A stretch of DNA of 64,000 bases from the NCBI GenBank assembly GCA_947095535.1, contig OX352773.1:109251950-109315949 (forward strand). Direction: 5' to 3'. Source of the stretch: Poecilobothrus nobilitatus (lineage: Eukaryota > Arthropoda > Insecta > Diptera > Dolichopodidae). This document shows positions 52,454 through 63,348 of this stretch, piece after piece. A model generated the notes under the pieces. That model was given only the letters and a program-made list of their open reading frames with translations, did no database searches and was not told the DNA's origin. How positions within the stretch are numbered: position 1 is the first letter of the stretch; each line of letters starts with the position of its first letter. The translations under genes and the position numbers were made by a program.

Positions 52454-54450
52454 ATGGACAAAGATTTGAGGATAGAAAAATTAAAAAATGCTGATGATTG
52501 GCCCATTTAGAAATTTCAAACAAAATTTTCTTGAACGCGGAGGTTATTGAAATATAGTAAATGGCACCGCTCCTCAAAATTGCAAATGTAAAAATGAAAC
52601 AAATCACATTATTGAAAATATGGCATGAAGTGGCATTTAAGTCACCAAAATATCTCATGTGTTAGAAAGTTTTTAAATGAAAAGAATATCAAGTTTTCTG
52701 ATTTAGATAATTTTTTTTTGTAAAATTAGTGTTGTGGACAAACATCATAGAATTCCATTTGGACATAGTACAAACAGAGCAACCAAACAAGATAAACTGA
52801 TTATTGTGGACCAATGCAACTAAATTCTTATGGTGGAGCCATTGTATTTTGTTTTATTTAAAGATGATTTTTCACATTTTAGGACGATTTATTTTTTTAA
52901 AGATAAAACTGAAGTCGCAAATTTAATTGAACGCTTTCTAAATGAAGTAAAAACAGATACCGACAACAATGTCAAAATTTTAAAATCAGATAATCTATCT
53001 CATACTAGCCATATTGAATTGAATACTCTGAACGAAATGGTAGAGCTGTACGTGGAATTAGAACGGTTATGAAAGCAGACAGCTTTATGATACATGCGAA
53101 GAATCTTGATTTAAGACTTTGGAGCAGTTAGCACAACTACGTTTTAAATTGAAATGGTCCAAATTCAGTTCAAGGAAAAACACCATTTGAACTATTCTAC
53201 AGAAAAGAATCAGCAATTCAAAATTTTAAAATATTTGGGATGTGAGGCTTACATTCATATGAGGTTTACATGCAAATTACAAACTGCATACAAAAGTATT
53301 TAAAAGAATTTTTGTAGGTTATGAATTTAATCCAAAAGGTTATCTCGTTTAGATAATAGCAATCGAGAAAGCTGGAGATATCACATGATGAAATTTTCAA
53401 GCGAATAAAGTATTTTAACAGCTCTGGTGTAGTTTAAATTCAAAAACAGATTTGAAGTGAAACTTTGATATGCATAACGCATCATTAAAAGCAAATGGAA
53501 AATTTATAATGAATTCAAATGAAATAGTATAATTGAAATTAAAAAGAAAATATATTCTGTTGATAAATTTAAAAAAATTGAATTAAAACAGATAATAGTA
53601 AAAGTTCAATAATTAATATAAGAAATTCTGAAAGTGCGGAACAATAAGACTAAGAAGATAGTAAAAATACCTAGTCGAAAATGTTTGTGACGAAGTCAAT
53701 TTTATTGTAGCTATTGACCCACCTGACCTAAATGATCATATAATAGATGTAAAAATGGTTGAACTGTTTAATTCTATAACGTTACCTAAGGAAAGAAACA
53801 AAATTGTATTTCTAACTTAAACATTGTATCAAAATGATTTGCTTTTCTAGCTGATTGTGTTGAACCAAATAACTTCGATGAAACTTGTGTATCAGTCAAT
53901 TCCCTGTAGAATGAAAAAAGGCAATGGATGAAGAAATATTATAATTGCACAAAAATAAGACTTGGACATTGGTTCAGAAGATACGTCCTGAAGATCGTAA
54001 GATTTTTGATAATGGATGGAAATATAAAATTAAATTTTCAGCTAATGGGAAAATTGAAAGATTTAAAGCACGGTTCCATGTACGGGAATTCATACAAGAA
54101 ATTGGAATTAATTATTGTAAAACTTCTAGACATGACAATAAAATTTTTTTACATGAAGATATAAAACTTGTTGAACTACATGAAGGCATTTTTATAAAAC
54201 AACTGGTAAGTTGATGGAACTGATAAAGTTTGTCACTTGCCAAAAAATCTTTATGGATTAAAGCAAGCTTTAAAATGCTGGAACCAAAAGTTTACCAAAT
54301 TAAAAAATATCCAATTTAAAAGCAACAACAGCTGATTTATGTATTTTTACTGGAATTTATTCAAAATAAATAAATTGATGATGGACTCGTAGCTGCAACC
54401 AAAGGTTCTGATATTGATTCATTAATAGTTTATTTGCAACGTTAATAATA
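52454..54450 (+). pseudogene. Decayed Ty1/copia retrotransposon (gag, integrase and RT pieces)
   Basis: Gag start MDKDLRIEKLKNADDWPI (52454-52507) and NVNGTAPQN-like sequence follow the copia pattern. A GPMQLNSYGG block (52805-52840) with VLFKDDFSHFRTIYFFKDKT and VKILKSDN (52842-52990) is the integrase core with two catalytic Asp. A block with LGCEAY follows at 53230-53255. RT is represented by [20 protein letters not shown] and [20 protein letters not shown] (53945-54120) and LPKNLYGLKQALKCWNQKFT (54236-54300). Many stops, internal deletions and no LTRs recognised. It lies on the 5' side of the last visible receptor exons, in the opposite sense to the gene. Confidence 0.75.
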
Positions 54451-54890
54451 AAACTTTCAATTGCAAGTTATTTGACTAGAAGTATCATAAATGAATGATG
54501 GTTCAGTTTATATTCATATATATATAAAAGCCGCAGTTGTGGGGAACAGAATTAGAAAGAAACCATCATACACTTCACCCAGTAACTTGCCCAGAAACCT
54601 GCAGAAATTGTAAGGTTTCTGTACGCAGCGAAATGGATTTAAAGTAGAACCTAAAATAGCCTTATTATAAGCCTTATCGTCACGAAAATGCTAGCAAAAC
54701 GGTACTAACGTGCTAATTGGGGTCACTGCCATGAGCGGCGATGACTAGCCACCTATACCAACCAATACTAGCAGAAATGCCCGACGTAGCCCAGGTATAC
54801 TAACTTTTGTTTTTGCATTTATATAATTTAATTAATATAGTTCAATTTTTGTATTTTTTTTTGCAATATATAATTTTATTAATTTTTTTT
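54451..54890. other. Unassigned, GC-richer patch
   Basis: 54560-54800 has a more balanced base composition and motifs such as GAAATGCCCGACGTAGCCCAGG, but no frame stays open and I could not identify it. Confidence 0.35.
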
Positions 54891-54891
54891 T

Positions 54892-56150
54892 CAAAATCAT
54901 ATATACATCTTAATTTTTCTTAAAGTTACAAAGATGATAATTCATGGTTAATTGAAACTAATGCTTTTTGTATTAATAAAAAAAATATTATAGAAAACCT
55001 ACCACATAAAATTTTCGTCAATGTTTTTTGGTGTTATAATTAGCTTTTTCTAATCCAACTCGGAATAAAATTGTTTCACATTTGCTTTCATTGCTTTTTA
55101 ATTTCCAATTGTATAAGTATTCAGTTACTTTAATATACATTATTTGAAGATTTTGCTGCATTGTAGTCACCTTTCTATCACTAGAATATATTGTAATATC
55201 GTCTGCGTAACTCAATCCCATATTAAACCCTTGTTTATATATTTCATTTTCAAATATATCGCTGATAAATATGCTGAGAAGCATAGGTTCTAATATGGTT
55301 CCTTGTTATAAACCATTGCTTATCAAAAATATTTCATTAGTCTTTTCCTTTTCATCAGTAATAATAATTTTCTTTTTCAAGAAATGATATCCTTTTATTA
55401 GTTATATCAAATCTCTTGTTATAGATTTTTATGTCATCTTGTATATTAAACCTTCTACCCACATTAGGATAAGAAGCAGTAGTTAAATCTATCACACATG
55501 CTCCTGTGCATTTGTTATTATTTAAGTTATAATTTACGTCAGATACTAATTGATGTATAGCATGTATTGTCGAATGTTTCCTTCAAAACCGAATTAAAAA
55601 TCACTGAGTATATTTTTTTTTTTTATCTTTGTTTAATTTCAACAAAATTACCTTATGAAATATTTATTGGGCTGTAACTACTTGTTTCGTTTTATTTTTT
55701 TTTTTTTGTTTGAATATTGGTATAATTTTGGAGATTTTCCATATCTCTGGATAAAAAGAATTGCTGATCATGTTATTAAAGATAGAGCAATACTGATTAA
55801 TTATGTATTTTGGAATTTTTCTTAAAGTTAAATTAGATATTTTATATATTCCTGTTGGTTTTTTATTGTTTGTATTTGTAAATATTTTCTTATATTCATT
55901 TGTTGATGTGAAATTTTTTTCATTTAGGGTGTTGCTATTTGATTTGATTTGATTACTGAACTACATTATTTTTTTATTTTTATTTCCTTTTCAATCATGT
56001 CATTTATTTTTTCGACTATATTATTATATTTTACTTTTTCGTTCATAATAAATTCCTAATACTAATAATTTACTTTTCGTATTTGATATTATAATTTTAT
56101 TATTGTTTTCATTCCATAACAAACTATAATTAAATTTTTCTATGTCATCT
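54892..56150 (-). pseudogene. Non-LTR element I1: reverse transcriptase fragment
   Basis: Minus strand from about 56150: linker, FYPEIWKISKIIPIFKQKKK (55770-55700), VSDVNYNLNNNKCTGACVID (55540-55480), GL-stop-QGTILEP (55310-55288), LLSIFISDIFENEIYKQGF and LSYADDITIYSSDRK (55225-55180, catalytic pair kept). VTEYLYNWKLKSNESKCETI follows, ending at 55018. The TAA at 55306-55308 sits in motif B. The 3' end at 54892 has no poly(A). The segment 54892-55543 is repeated at 63349-64000. Confidence 0.7.
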
Positions 56151-56185
56151 TTTCATGTAATTTCTAGATCATGAATTTTTGGTGG

Positions 56186-56350
56186 TTCTTTTTATACCCG
56201 TACGATAGGATCGGGTATAATAAAATTACTCCTCCGTTTGTAACACCTCGAAATAAGCGAGCTAGATATACCTTCAAAAGTATGGATTGGATCAGAATCA
56301 AATTCTGAGTCGATTAAGCCATGTCTGTCCGTCCGTCCGTCCGTCCGTCA
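56186..56350 (+). repeat. Left-end signature of a fly hairpin repeat with (GTCC)n
   Basis: TATACCCG…CGGGTATA (56194-56220) forms an 8-bp-stem hairpin. It is followed about 110 bp later by TGTCTGTCCGTCCGTCCGTC (56322-56349) and then AACGCTAACTCAAAAACTA. The same order (TATACCC hairpin, GAGTCGAT, (GTCC)n, AACTCAAAA) opens element J at 57857. I know this signature from many fly introns but not under a certain name. Confidence 0.7.
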
Positions 56351-57856
56351 GAACGCTAACTCAAAAACTAAGAAAGCTAGAATCTTAAAATTTACACAAA
56401 ATATTCTGGGAGTAATTTGTATTTATTTGTATCTATTTTTTTTGGTTGAGTTCCGACCAAAACTTCGCGTAGCTCCCGAACAACAAACTTTTAGATCCCC
56501 ACAATTTTTTTGAAATAGAGCCATGAAATTTTAACTTCTGATAGATATCATAAAAATATTCATAAATATATTATGATAATATTAATTTTTCTGTAGCCCC
56601 ATCCATTAAGGAGCTATAGCCCCCCAAAGCCCCCAAAAATCTCTATATTTAAATTGTTATAACACAAGTTTTATAAGGTATATCTTTAATCTGAAAATGC
56701 TAAACAATAGGTGCTATTATGAGCTTTACAAACATGTATATAATAAATATATTATACGTTGTCTTAATTTACCATTATGCGAAACTGAATTATTGCAAAA
56801 TCCTTTAACCCTTCCATCTTCTAAACGGTTTAAGTTGGAAACTTGAAATTTTGACAGAAGTTAGATCTTTGAAAATAAGTATGAGTCACTTCAGAAATTT
56901 TTTTTGTATCATTTCCCGTTTAGGAGCTGTAAGAAGTCAAAAACTGAAAATTGCCTATTTTTAAACACCTGTAACTTGAACACCTATTAAAATTTTTTTG
57001 AAGTAATACATAAAAATTAAAGCTTCAACATTATACTCTTATATAACTTTTTTTAATAATATAGGGTTACTTTATAATTGACGAAAGAGTTACTTGATTT
57101 TTTCAAATTTTCTAACAAATTTCTTTAACGAATTTTTTGCATTTTGTTTTACTCGATAATTTGAAATTGTTGAGAATATAATGCGTAGTACAAAAAAATT
57201 TAAATAAATAAACAACATCACTGTTGCTTGAAGAATTTTTAGTGATATGATATTGATATACATACATACTTATATAATATCATATTTATTTACATATCGT
57301 ATATGTCACTGATGAATGAATGATAAGAGTATAGATGTATATTATATAGCGCCGTATTTACATACATATATGTAATTTATTGTACTTATAAGAAATTATT
57401 CTTTGAATGCAATTATTTTTAAAGAAATATTGCAATGTATGGCGATGTACTTATAGCAATATAAATATACTATGTACGCATTAATATAATATAATATTTA
57501 AAATTATATTTACTATTTTGTACTAAGTAAATTTAATATACATTTACCGCTTAGTATTAAATGGTACTATGAATATTTGAAAAAGTTTTGGATTGATAAT
57601 CGTTATATGGAAGGTTAGAATCTGCTTTTGAAGAATGTATAACATAATTATAGTTTGAATATATGTACAACCCATAGTTCTAGAAATTATAAAATTCACC
57701 CAAATTATTTTAAAATACTAAAATATTAAAAAAATAATATTGTAAGCAGAGTGACAGGCTGTGAACATACTAACGTTTCATGTAAATGTAACTGGATAAG
57801 AATGTAAATGGATAAGAATGTAAGGGTTTCTGCTCTTTAACTATGTATGTACTCAT
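56351..57856. other. Body of the first hairpin repeat and AT-rich sequence
   Basis: Non-coding. Sentences like TGAAATTTTGACAGAAG and CCATTAAGGAGCTATAGCCCC, GTTTAGGAGCTGTAAGAAG recur in loose form at 56600-56950. The right-end signature seen in J (AAGTCGGTTGCATCGACTT) was not found, so the repeat is truncated or runs into J. Confidence 0.4.
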
Positions 57857-60180
57857 TATACCCTACACCTAAAGTATAGGGTATATTAACTTTGGTATGG
57901 TGTTTGTAACCACCAAAAGGAAGCGAGTTAGGTATAGACATGTATCTATATTCTGAATCAGGATCACCGCCGGAGTCGATTTAGCGATGTCCGTCCGTCC
58001 GTCCGTCCGTCCGTCCGTACGCACGATAACTCAAAAAATAATGATGCTATCTTGATGAAATTTATATAGTAGGTTAATAATTACAAAAGAAAGGCTAAGT
58101 TCGAATCTGGACAAAATCCGTCCATGGGTTCGGATTCTGGAAGCTTCCGAATGATTCCGGAGCAAACGACATTATCTCCAAAAGCAACAAAGATAGAACC
58201 TTCAAATTTTGTACAATGATGTTTCTTCCCGTTCGATTTATGTCTCTGAAATTTAAGAAGATTTGGTCCATGGGTTTGGATTTGGAAGCTTCCGAACGAG
58301 CCCCAGAGCAAATGAGATTATCTCCAAAACCAATAAAGATATAACCTTTACTTTTGGCAGAATGGTGTTCTTTCATGTATGATTTAGGCCTCTGAAATTT
58401 AAGAGGATTCGGTCCATGGGTTTGGATTTGGAAGCTTCCGAACGAGCACCAGAGCAAATGAGATTATCTCCAAAACCAACAAAGATAGAACCTTTAAATT
58501 TTGTACAATGATGTTCCTTCCCGTTCGATTTATGTCTCTGAAATTTAAGAGGATTTGGTCCATGGGTTTGGATTTGGAAACTTCCGAACGAGCCCCAGAG
58601 CAAATGAGATTATCTCCAAAACCAATAAAGATATAACCTTTACTTTTGGCAGAATGGTGTTCTTTCATGTATGATTTAGGCCTCTGAAATTTAAGAGGAT
58701 TTGGTCCATGGGTTTGGATTTGGAAGCTTCCGAACGAGCACCAGAGCAAATGAGATTATCTCCAAAACCAACAAAGATATAACCTTTAAATTTGGCAGGG
58801 TGGTGTTCTTTCATGTTTTATTTAAGTCTCTGAAATGTGAGAAGATTTGGTCCATGGGTTCAGGTTTTGGAAGCTTCCGAACGAGCCCCAGAGCAAACGA
58901 GATTATCTCCAAAACCAATAAAGATAGAACCTTTAAATTTTTTATAATGATGTTTCTTCCAGTTTGATTTATGTCTCTAAAATTTAAGAGGATGTGGTCC
59001 ATGGGTTTGGATTTTGGAAGCTTCCGAACGAGCCCCAGGGCAAATGAGATTATCTCCAAAAACAACAAATATATAACCTTTAAATTTGGCCGAATGGTGT
59101 TTTTTCATGTTTGATTTAGGTCTCTGAAATTTGAGAGGATTTGGCCATGGGTTTGAAAGAATTTGAACCGTGGATTCAAATTTTGGAAGCTTCCGAACGA
59201 GCCGCAGAGCAAATGAGATTATATCCAATACGAACAAAGGTAGAACCTTTGAATTTGGTACAATGGTGTTCTTTCGTGTTTGATTTATGTCTCTGAAATT
59301 TAAGAGGATTTGGTCCATGGGTTTGGGTTTTGGAACCTTCCGAACGAGCCCCAGAGCAAATGAGATTATCTCCAAAACCAATAAAGATATAACCTTTACT
59401 TTTGGCAGAATGGTGTTCTTTCATGTATGATTTAGGCCTCTGAAATTTGAGAGGATTTGGTCCTTGGGTTCGGATTTTGAAAGCTTCCGAACGAGCCTCA
59501 GAGCAAATGATATTATCTCCAAATGCAACAAAGATATAACCTTTAAATTAGGCAGAATGGTGTTCCTTCATGTTTGATTTATGTTTCTGAAATTTGTGAG
59601 GTTTTGGTCCATGGGTTCAAATCTTGGAAGCTTCCGGACGAGCCCCAGAGCAAACGAGTATATCTCCACAACCAACAAAGATAGAACTTTTATTTTTAGT
59701 ACAAAGGTGTTCTGTTATGTTTCCTTTTCTGTAAAATTGGAAACTGACATTTGAAAGAATTTGAACCATGGGTTCGTATTTTGGAAACTTCCGGACTAAC
59801 ACAAGAGCAACGAGCATATCTACAAAGCCAACAAAAGTAGAACCTTTAAATTTAATAGAATGGTGTTCTGGCAAGTTTTCTTTATGTTCCTGAGATGGAT
59901 TCGATGAATTGGAGTGGCAATTCGGGTAGCTGACACAAACCTCCCAAGGACTACCAATCTTCGAAAATAATTAAGATAGAAACTTAAAATTTTATACAAG
60001 GGTGTCAAGCATATCCCAAGCGGATGCCTCTTTTACGTTCTTGAAATTCGAGTTGAATAAGACAGAAAAGGAAAGAAGTTCAAGCAGCTGCCAAAAACAC
60101 TTATGGATTTTTAATTTAATTCGAATTATTCAGGTGTAGGGTATTAATAAGTCGGTTGCATCGACTTACTGTTACATTTA
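57857..60180 (+). mobile_element. TIR element J filled with a 146-147 bp minisatellite
   Basis: ATACCCTACACCT (57858-57870) is the exact reverse complement of AGGTGTAGGGTAT (60132-60144). The left end forms a hairpin (TATACCCTA…TAGGGTATA, 57857-57885). The right end has a second hairpin AAGTCG-GTTGCAT-CGACTT (60149-60167), then TTACTTGTTTTT. (GTCC)n at 57989-58018. No protein is encoded; the minus-strand open frames at 58081-59424 only reflect the repeats. It is a non-autonomous element whose mobilising enzyme is unknown. Confidence 0.75.
58139..59790. repeat. Minisatellite, about 12 units of 146-147 bp in 292-bp dimers
   Basis: GGAAGCTTCCGAA-type anchors lie at 58139, 58284, 58430, 58576, 58722, 58869, 59016, 59185, 59332, 59479, 59626 and 59783: steps 145, 146, 146, 146, 147, 147, 169, 147, 147, 147, 157. 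Units alternate between type 1 (CTTTTGGCAGAATGGTGTTC, 58284, 58576, 59332) and type 2 (AATTTTGTACAATGATGTTC, 58139, 58430). Units 58284 and 58576 are nearly identical over 146 bp, as are 58139 and 58430, while neighbours differ more. Confidence 0.92.
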
Positions 60181-60885
60181 CTTGTTTTTGATTAAATACT
60201 GTACAGAAATGTGAATATGTTTTCTAATTTAATTGATAGAGTTTATAGTATTTTTAAACATACGTACATTATACATTAGCATGTACATATTTCAGTGATA
60301 TCTTTTGAGAAATATATTATACACATACATCTTATGCAGGTAGGCCACATATTAGTAATGCATTCCTGAATGATGACATGATGATTGTCGTATGGAGGAG
60401 ATTATTTCTGTTTTTTAATAATTGCCGAAAAAGTTATGTTGCTAAAACTTAAAAACGGTATTCTAAAGATACTGAATTAGATTATTTTATTTACTATTAT
60501 GTATTAGAAATTTGCATTGAAAGCTTTTTATAGAATATCAGAAACAATATAAAGGCAAAAATTAAGAGTGTTGGAAATATCTTTTTAATAACAATAACAA
60601 TACAAAAAATTAGGCAGAATATTATTAATAGGTACTCGTGCGAAAATGAGTTAACGAACGTTAACAAAAATTTTGTCACAGGCCTTTTTTACAACCATAA
60701 ATCCTTCTTGCCAAATTAGACACAAATTAAAAATAAAAATTTGTTTTGACAGTCTATCATGCATCTATCATGAAATGTGTCACGACAAAATTAATTAAAT
60801 GAGTTTGTGTGCCAAAGTGCAGTACTTGTGCAAACTTCAATTGGTCAAATAGTTTAAGCACAAAAACAAAAAAAACTTCATGGCC
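60181..60885. other. AT-rich spacer
   Basis: No gene or element recognised. Confidence 0.4.
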
Positions 60886-61500
60886 TGATGCTGAAACGGG
60901 TTAGTGTATCGTAACCAAATCTACTCAGAAATCTTTTGTGATAAAGAGCTACACTTTTGTAAATTTTCAACTCAATTGATCAAGTCTAAGCGCCACAACA
61001 AAGAAATTAAAAATTTTCATTGAGCCCTGGTGCCGAAACGGGTTATTGGAATATAACCAAATCAATTCAGTGAGCTTCTACGTAAAGAGCTACACTTTTG
61101 TAAATTTTCAATCAATTGATTAAACAGTTTAAGCGCGACAACAAAAAAATTAAAAAATTGCATTGAGCCCTAGTGCCGAAACGGGTTAATATATCGTAAT
61201 CAAAATTTTTTTGAAAGCCCAGCGGGCCGGATGTGGGTAATATCTGGTAACCATATTTCTTCGACACACCCGGAAAGCCAAGAAGAATATTTGTGCAAAT
61301 TTTCAACTCAGTCGGTCAAACCGTTTAAGCAGGACAACGAAAAAAACCAAAAAGCTTTAAATGGCTCTCGGGCCGCAATGGGTTAATGAACCAAAACGCG
61401 ATATAGCCTATAACTCATTCCGATCGTAGAAAGATTCCTGCAAAATTTGGTTGTAATCGGACTGGTGGTTTTTACCTGAAAAGGGCACAAACAAACAAAC
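60886..61500. repeat. Second tandem array, about 142-bp units, four copies
   Basis: GCCGAAACGGGTTA-like anchors at 60890, 61032, 61175 and (as GGCCGCAATGGGTTA) 61370, with AAATTTTCAACTCA…TTTAAGCGCGACAACAAA between them. Later units are diverged and one has about 50 extra bases. The array ends with TTTTACCTGAAAAGGGCACAAACAAACAAACAG (61470-61502), the type of sentence often found at the ends of insect interspersed repeats. Confidence 0.8.
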
Positions 61501-62400
61501 AGAATTTTTTCCTTGTATATTAGATTTAAATTAGAGTCATTTGAAATTCGGATAATGAATATTGAAGTATTATAACTATTCATTATTGAATTTTTGGTTT
61601 GTAATCTTATCACTTTGTTAAATTTAAGATTATCGTTTTCTAAGATTATCGTTAAGATTATCTTTTTTTAATTTTATTACTATGTCATTTGGTTCATCAG
61701 ATGCATCTAACCCTTTTAATATAACCGGTTTTATTTTTATTACCGACCCCATACAATTAAGTATAACGTAGGTATTGTTTTCATACAAAAAATTTGTACC
61801 CGAGATTTTGGGAAAAATGCGTTACTCCGGTGCGTAGAAGGCTGCAAAATTTTTTTAGTGTGATGTCTGTGTGCGTGTGTGTGTGGGTATGTGGCACGTG
61901 TACAGTCTGAACGACTGAGCGGAAATTTTTGAAATTTCATATTTAAAATAAATATCTCGGATTGATAAGCTTTTGGAGCAAATCGGACAACCGAAGGTGG
62001 TAGTTTACTAGTATTATTTTTCAGTTTTGTACGAATATTTCGTAACAGCAAAACATTAAAGTGGAACAACTTTGCCATAGAACATTTTTTGACCCGACTA
62101 ACTTCAACTTTTATTTAATTTTTATTTTTAAGTCCAAATATGTTTACATATATTTTTAAGATTTATTCATTTCTTATTATAATTATTATTGAATAAAAAA
62201 AAAATTATGTTCAATTATTAGAAATTATTTTGATATAAATTATTATGTAAAAAATCAATGAATTTTGGCATTATACTTTTCGTATAATAACGGTCGGTCC
62301 TGTGGTGGAGACAGCTATTTTTTTTCTTTGGAGTAAAAGTAAAATATTCAAATGAATTTTCATCAAAATTTTTTTTAATTAAACTATATTTTTCTAAGTT
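61501..62400. other. Non-coding sequence with a GT microsatellite
   Basis: GTCTGTGTGCGTGTGTGTGTGGG at 61866-61888. Around it the sentence ATCTCGGATTGATAAGCTTTTGG and CAAATCGGACAACCG (61951-61996) resembles interspersed-repeat prose, not coding. Confidence 0.45.
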
Positions 62401-62449
62401 GTTTGTAAATATTGCACATTTTGTTTGGTGTACCTATGTTTTTGTTTTT

Positions 62450-63060
62450 ATAGTCATCACAATTCATTTTACTTTCAATTTGTTTGGCAACATTTTTAAT
62501 GTATTTGTATGTACAAACGGGGCAATATTTCATTTGTTTTACTGTGTTGCTTATGCTATTTAGGAACTTTAGTTCTGTTCATACTGTTTTCTCCTTTGCT
62601 TTTCTCTGATGTATAGTCCTTTCCTCTCGTTAGTGCATCTTACTATCCGAGCCTTCATTGTTTCTACTTTCTGATACGTTATTTTTACGTTATTTATTTT
62701 TTTATTTCTTATTTTTTTATTGGTTATTATAATTGGTATTATGTATATCACTTATGGAATAATGTATATCACTAATTTCTTTTAGGTTAATTTCAGTTAA
62801 ATCTACTGCGATATTTTTTCACTTATTTGATTAATCACATTTTGAAATTTTCTGTAAATCTTTTCTTTAATAAATAATTTTCTTCTTGTTGTTTTTGTAA
62901 TAAAACAGTTGCCGATATTTGCTTTTTTTTGTTTTTGTTATAGTTTTACTGTTTTTAAAAATTGGTTTTTCTTATAACAAATGTATATCTCTTTTAACTA
63001 ATATCATATTGGAGGTTTTTCATATTTGTAATATTTTGTAATATAGAAAAAGGGTTAATT
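62450..63060 (-). pseudogene. Unidentified coding-derived remnant
   Basis: On the minus strand short lysine-rich blocks are readable: FITKTTRRKLFIKEKIYRKF (62905-62845), YQKVETMKARIVRCTNERKG (62680-62615) and KYCPVCTYKYIKNVAKQIES (62540-62480, with a CxxC pair). Stops separate them. It could be ORF1 of a non-LTR element such as I, which has the same orientation, but no motif proves this. Confidence 0.3.
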
Positions 63061-63348
63061 TAAACACAGAAATTGTTTTATTTAACTTTATGTTTTACAC
63101 CCTTACAGTGTAAAATTTGAAATAGTAATGTCTTCTTTTTTTGTAAAAGAAAGTCTTTTATACAATTTATTTTCTTTCATTCTATTTTCTTGCATTTTAA
63201 AACAATATTTATTACAAAATAGATTAAAAAAAATGATTATTATAAAAATAGATAAATATGTCAAGTATCATGCTGGCAATGCAAACCAGTATGCACTTAC
63301 AAAATATTTTAGTTCAATATTGCAATATGATAACTTATATTATTATAA
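63061..63348 (+). other. AT-rich sequence with an 80-codon open frame of unclear status
   Basis: Open frame 63128-63370, with the less AT-rich stretch DKYVKYHAGNANQYALTKYF at its end. It runs into the I2 copy and has no recognisable domain, so I do not call it a gene. Confidence 0.25.

Noticed and set aside
58081..59424. Several overlapping minus-strand open frames with repeated motifs
   Set aside because: They follow from the 146-147 bp minisatellite. Most of the periods are not multiples of three, and frames shift from unit to unit.
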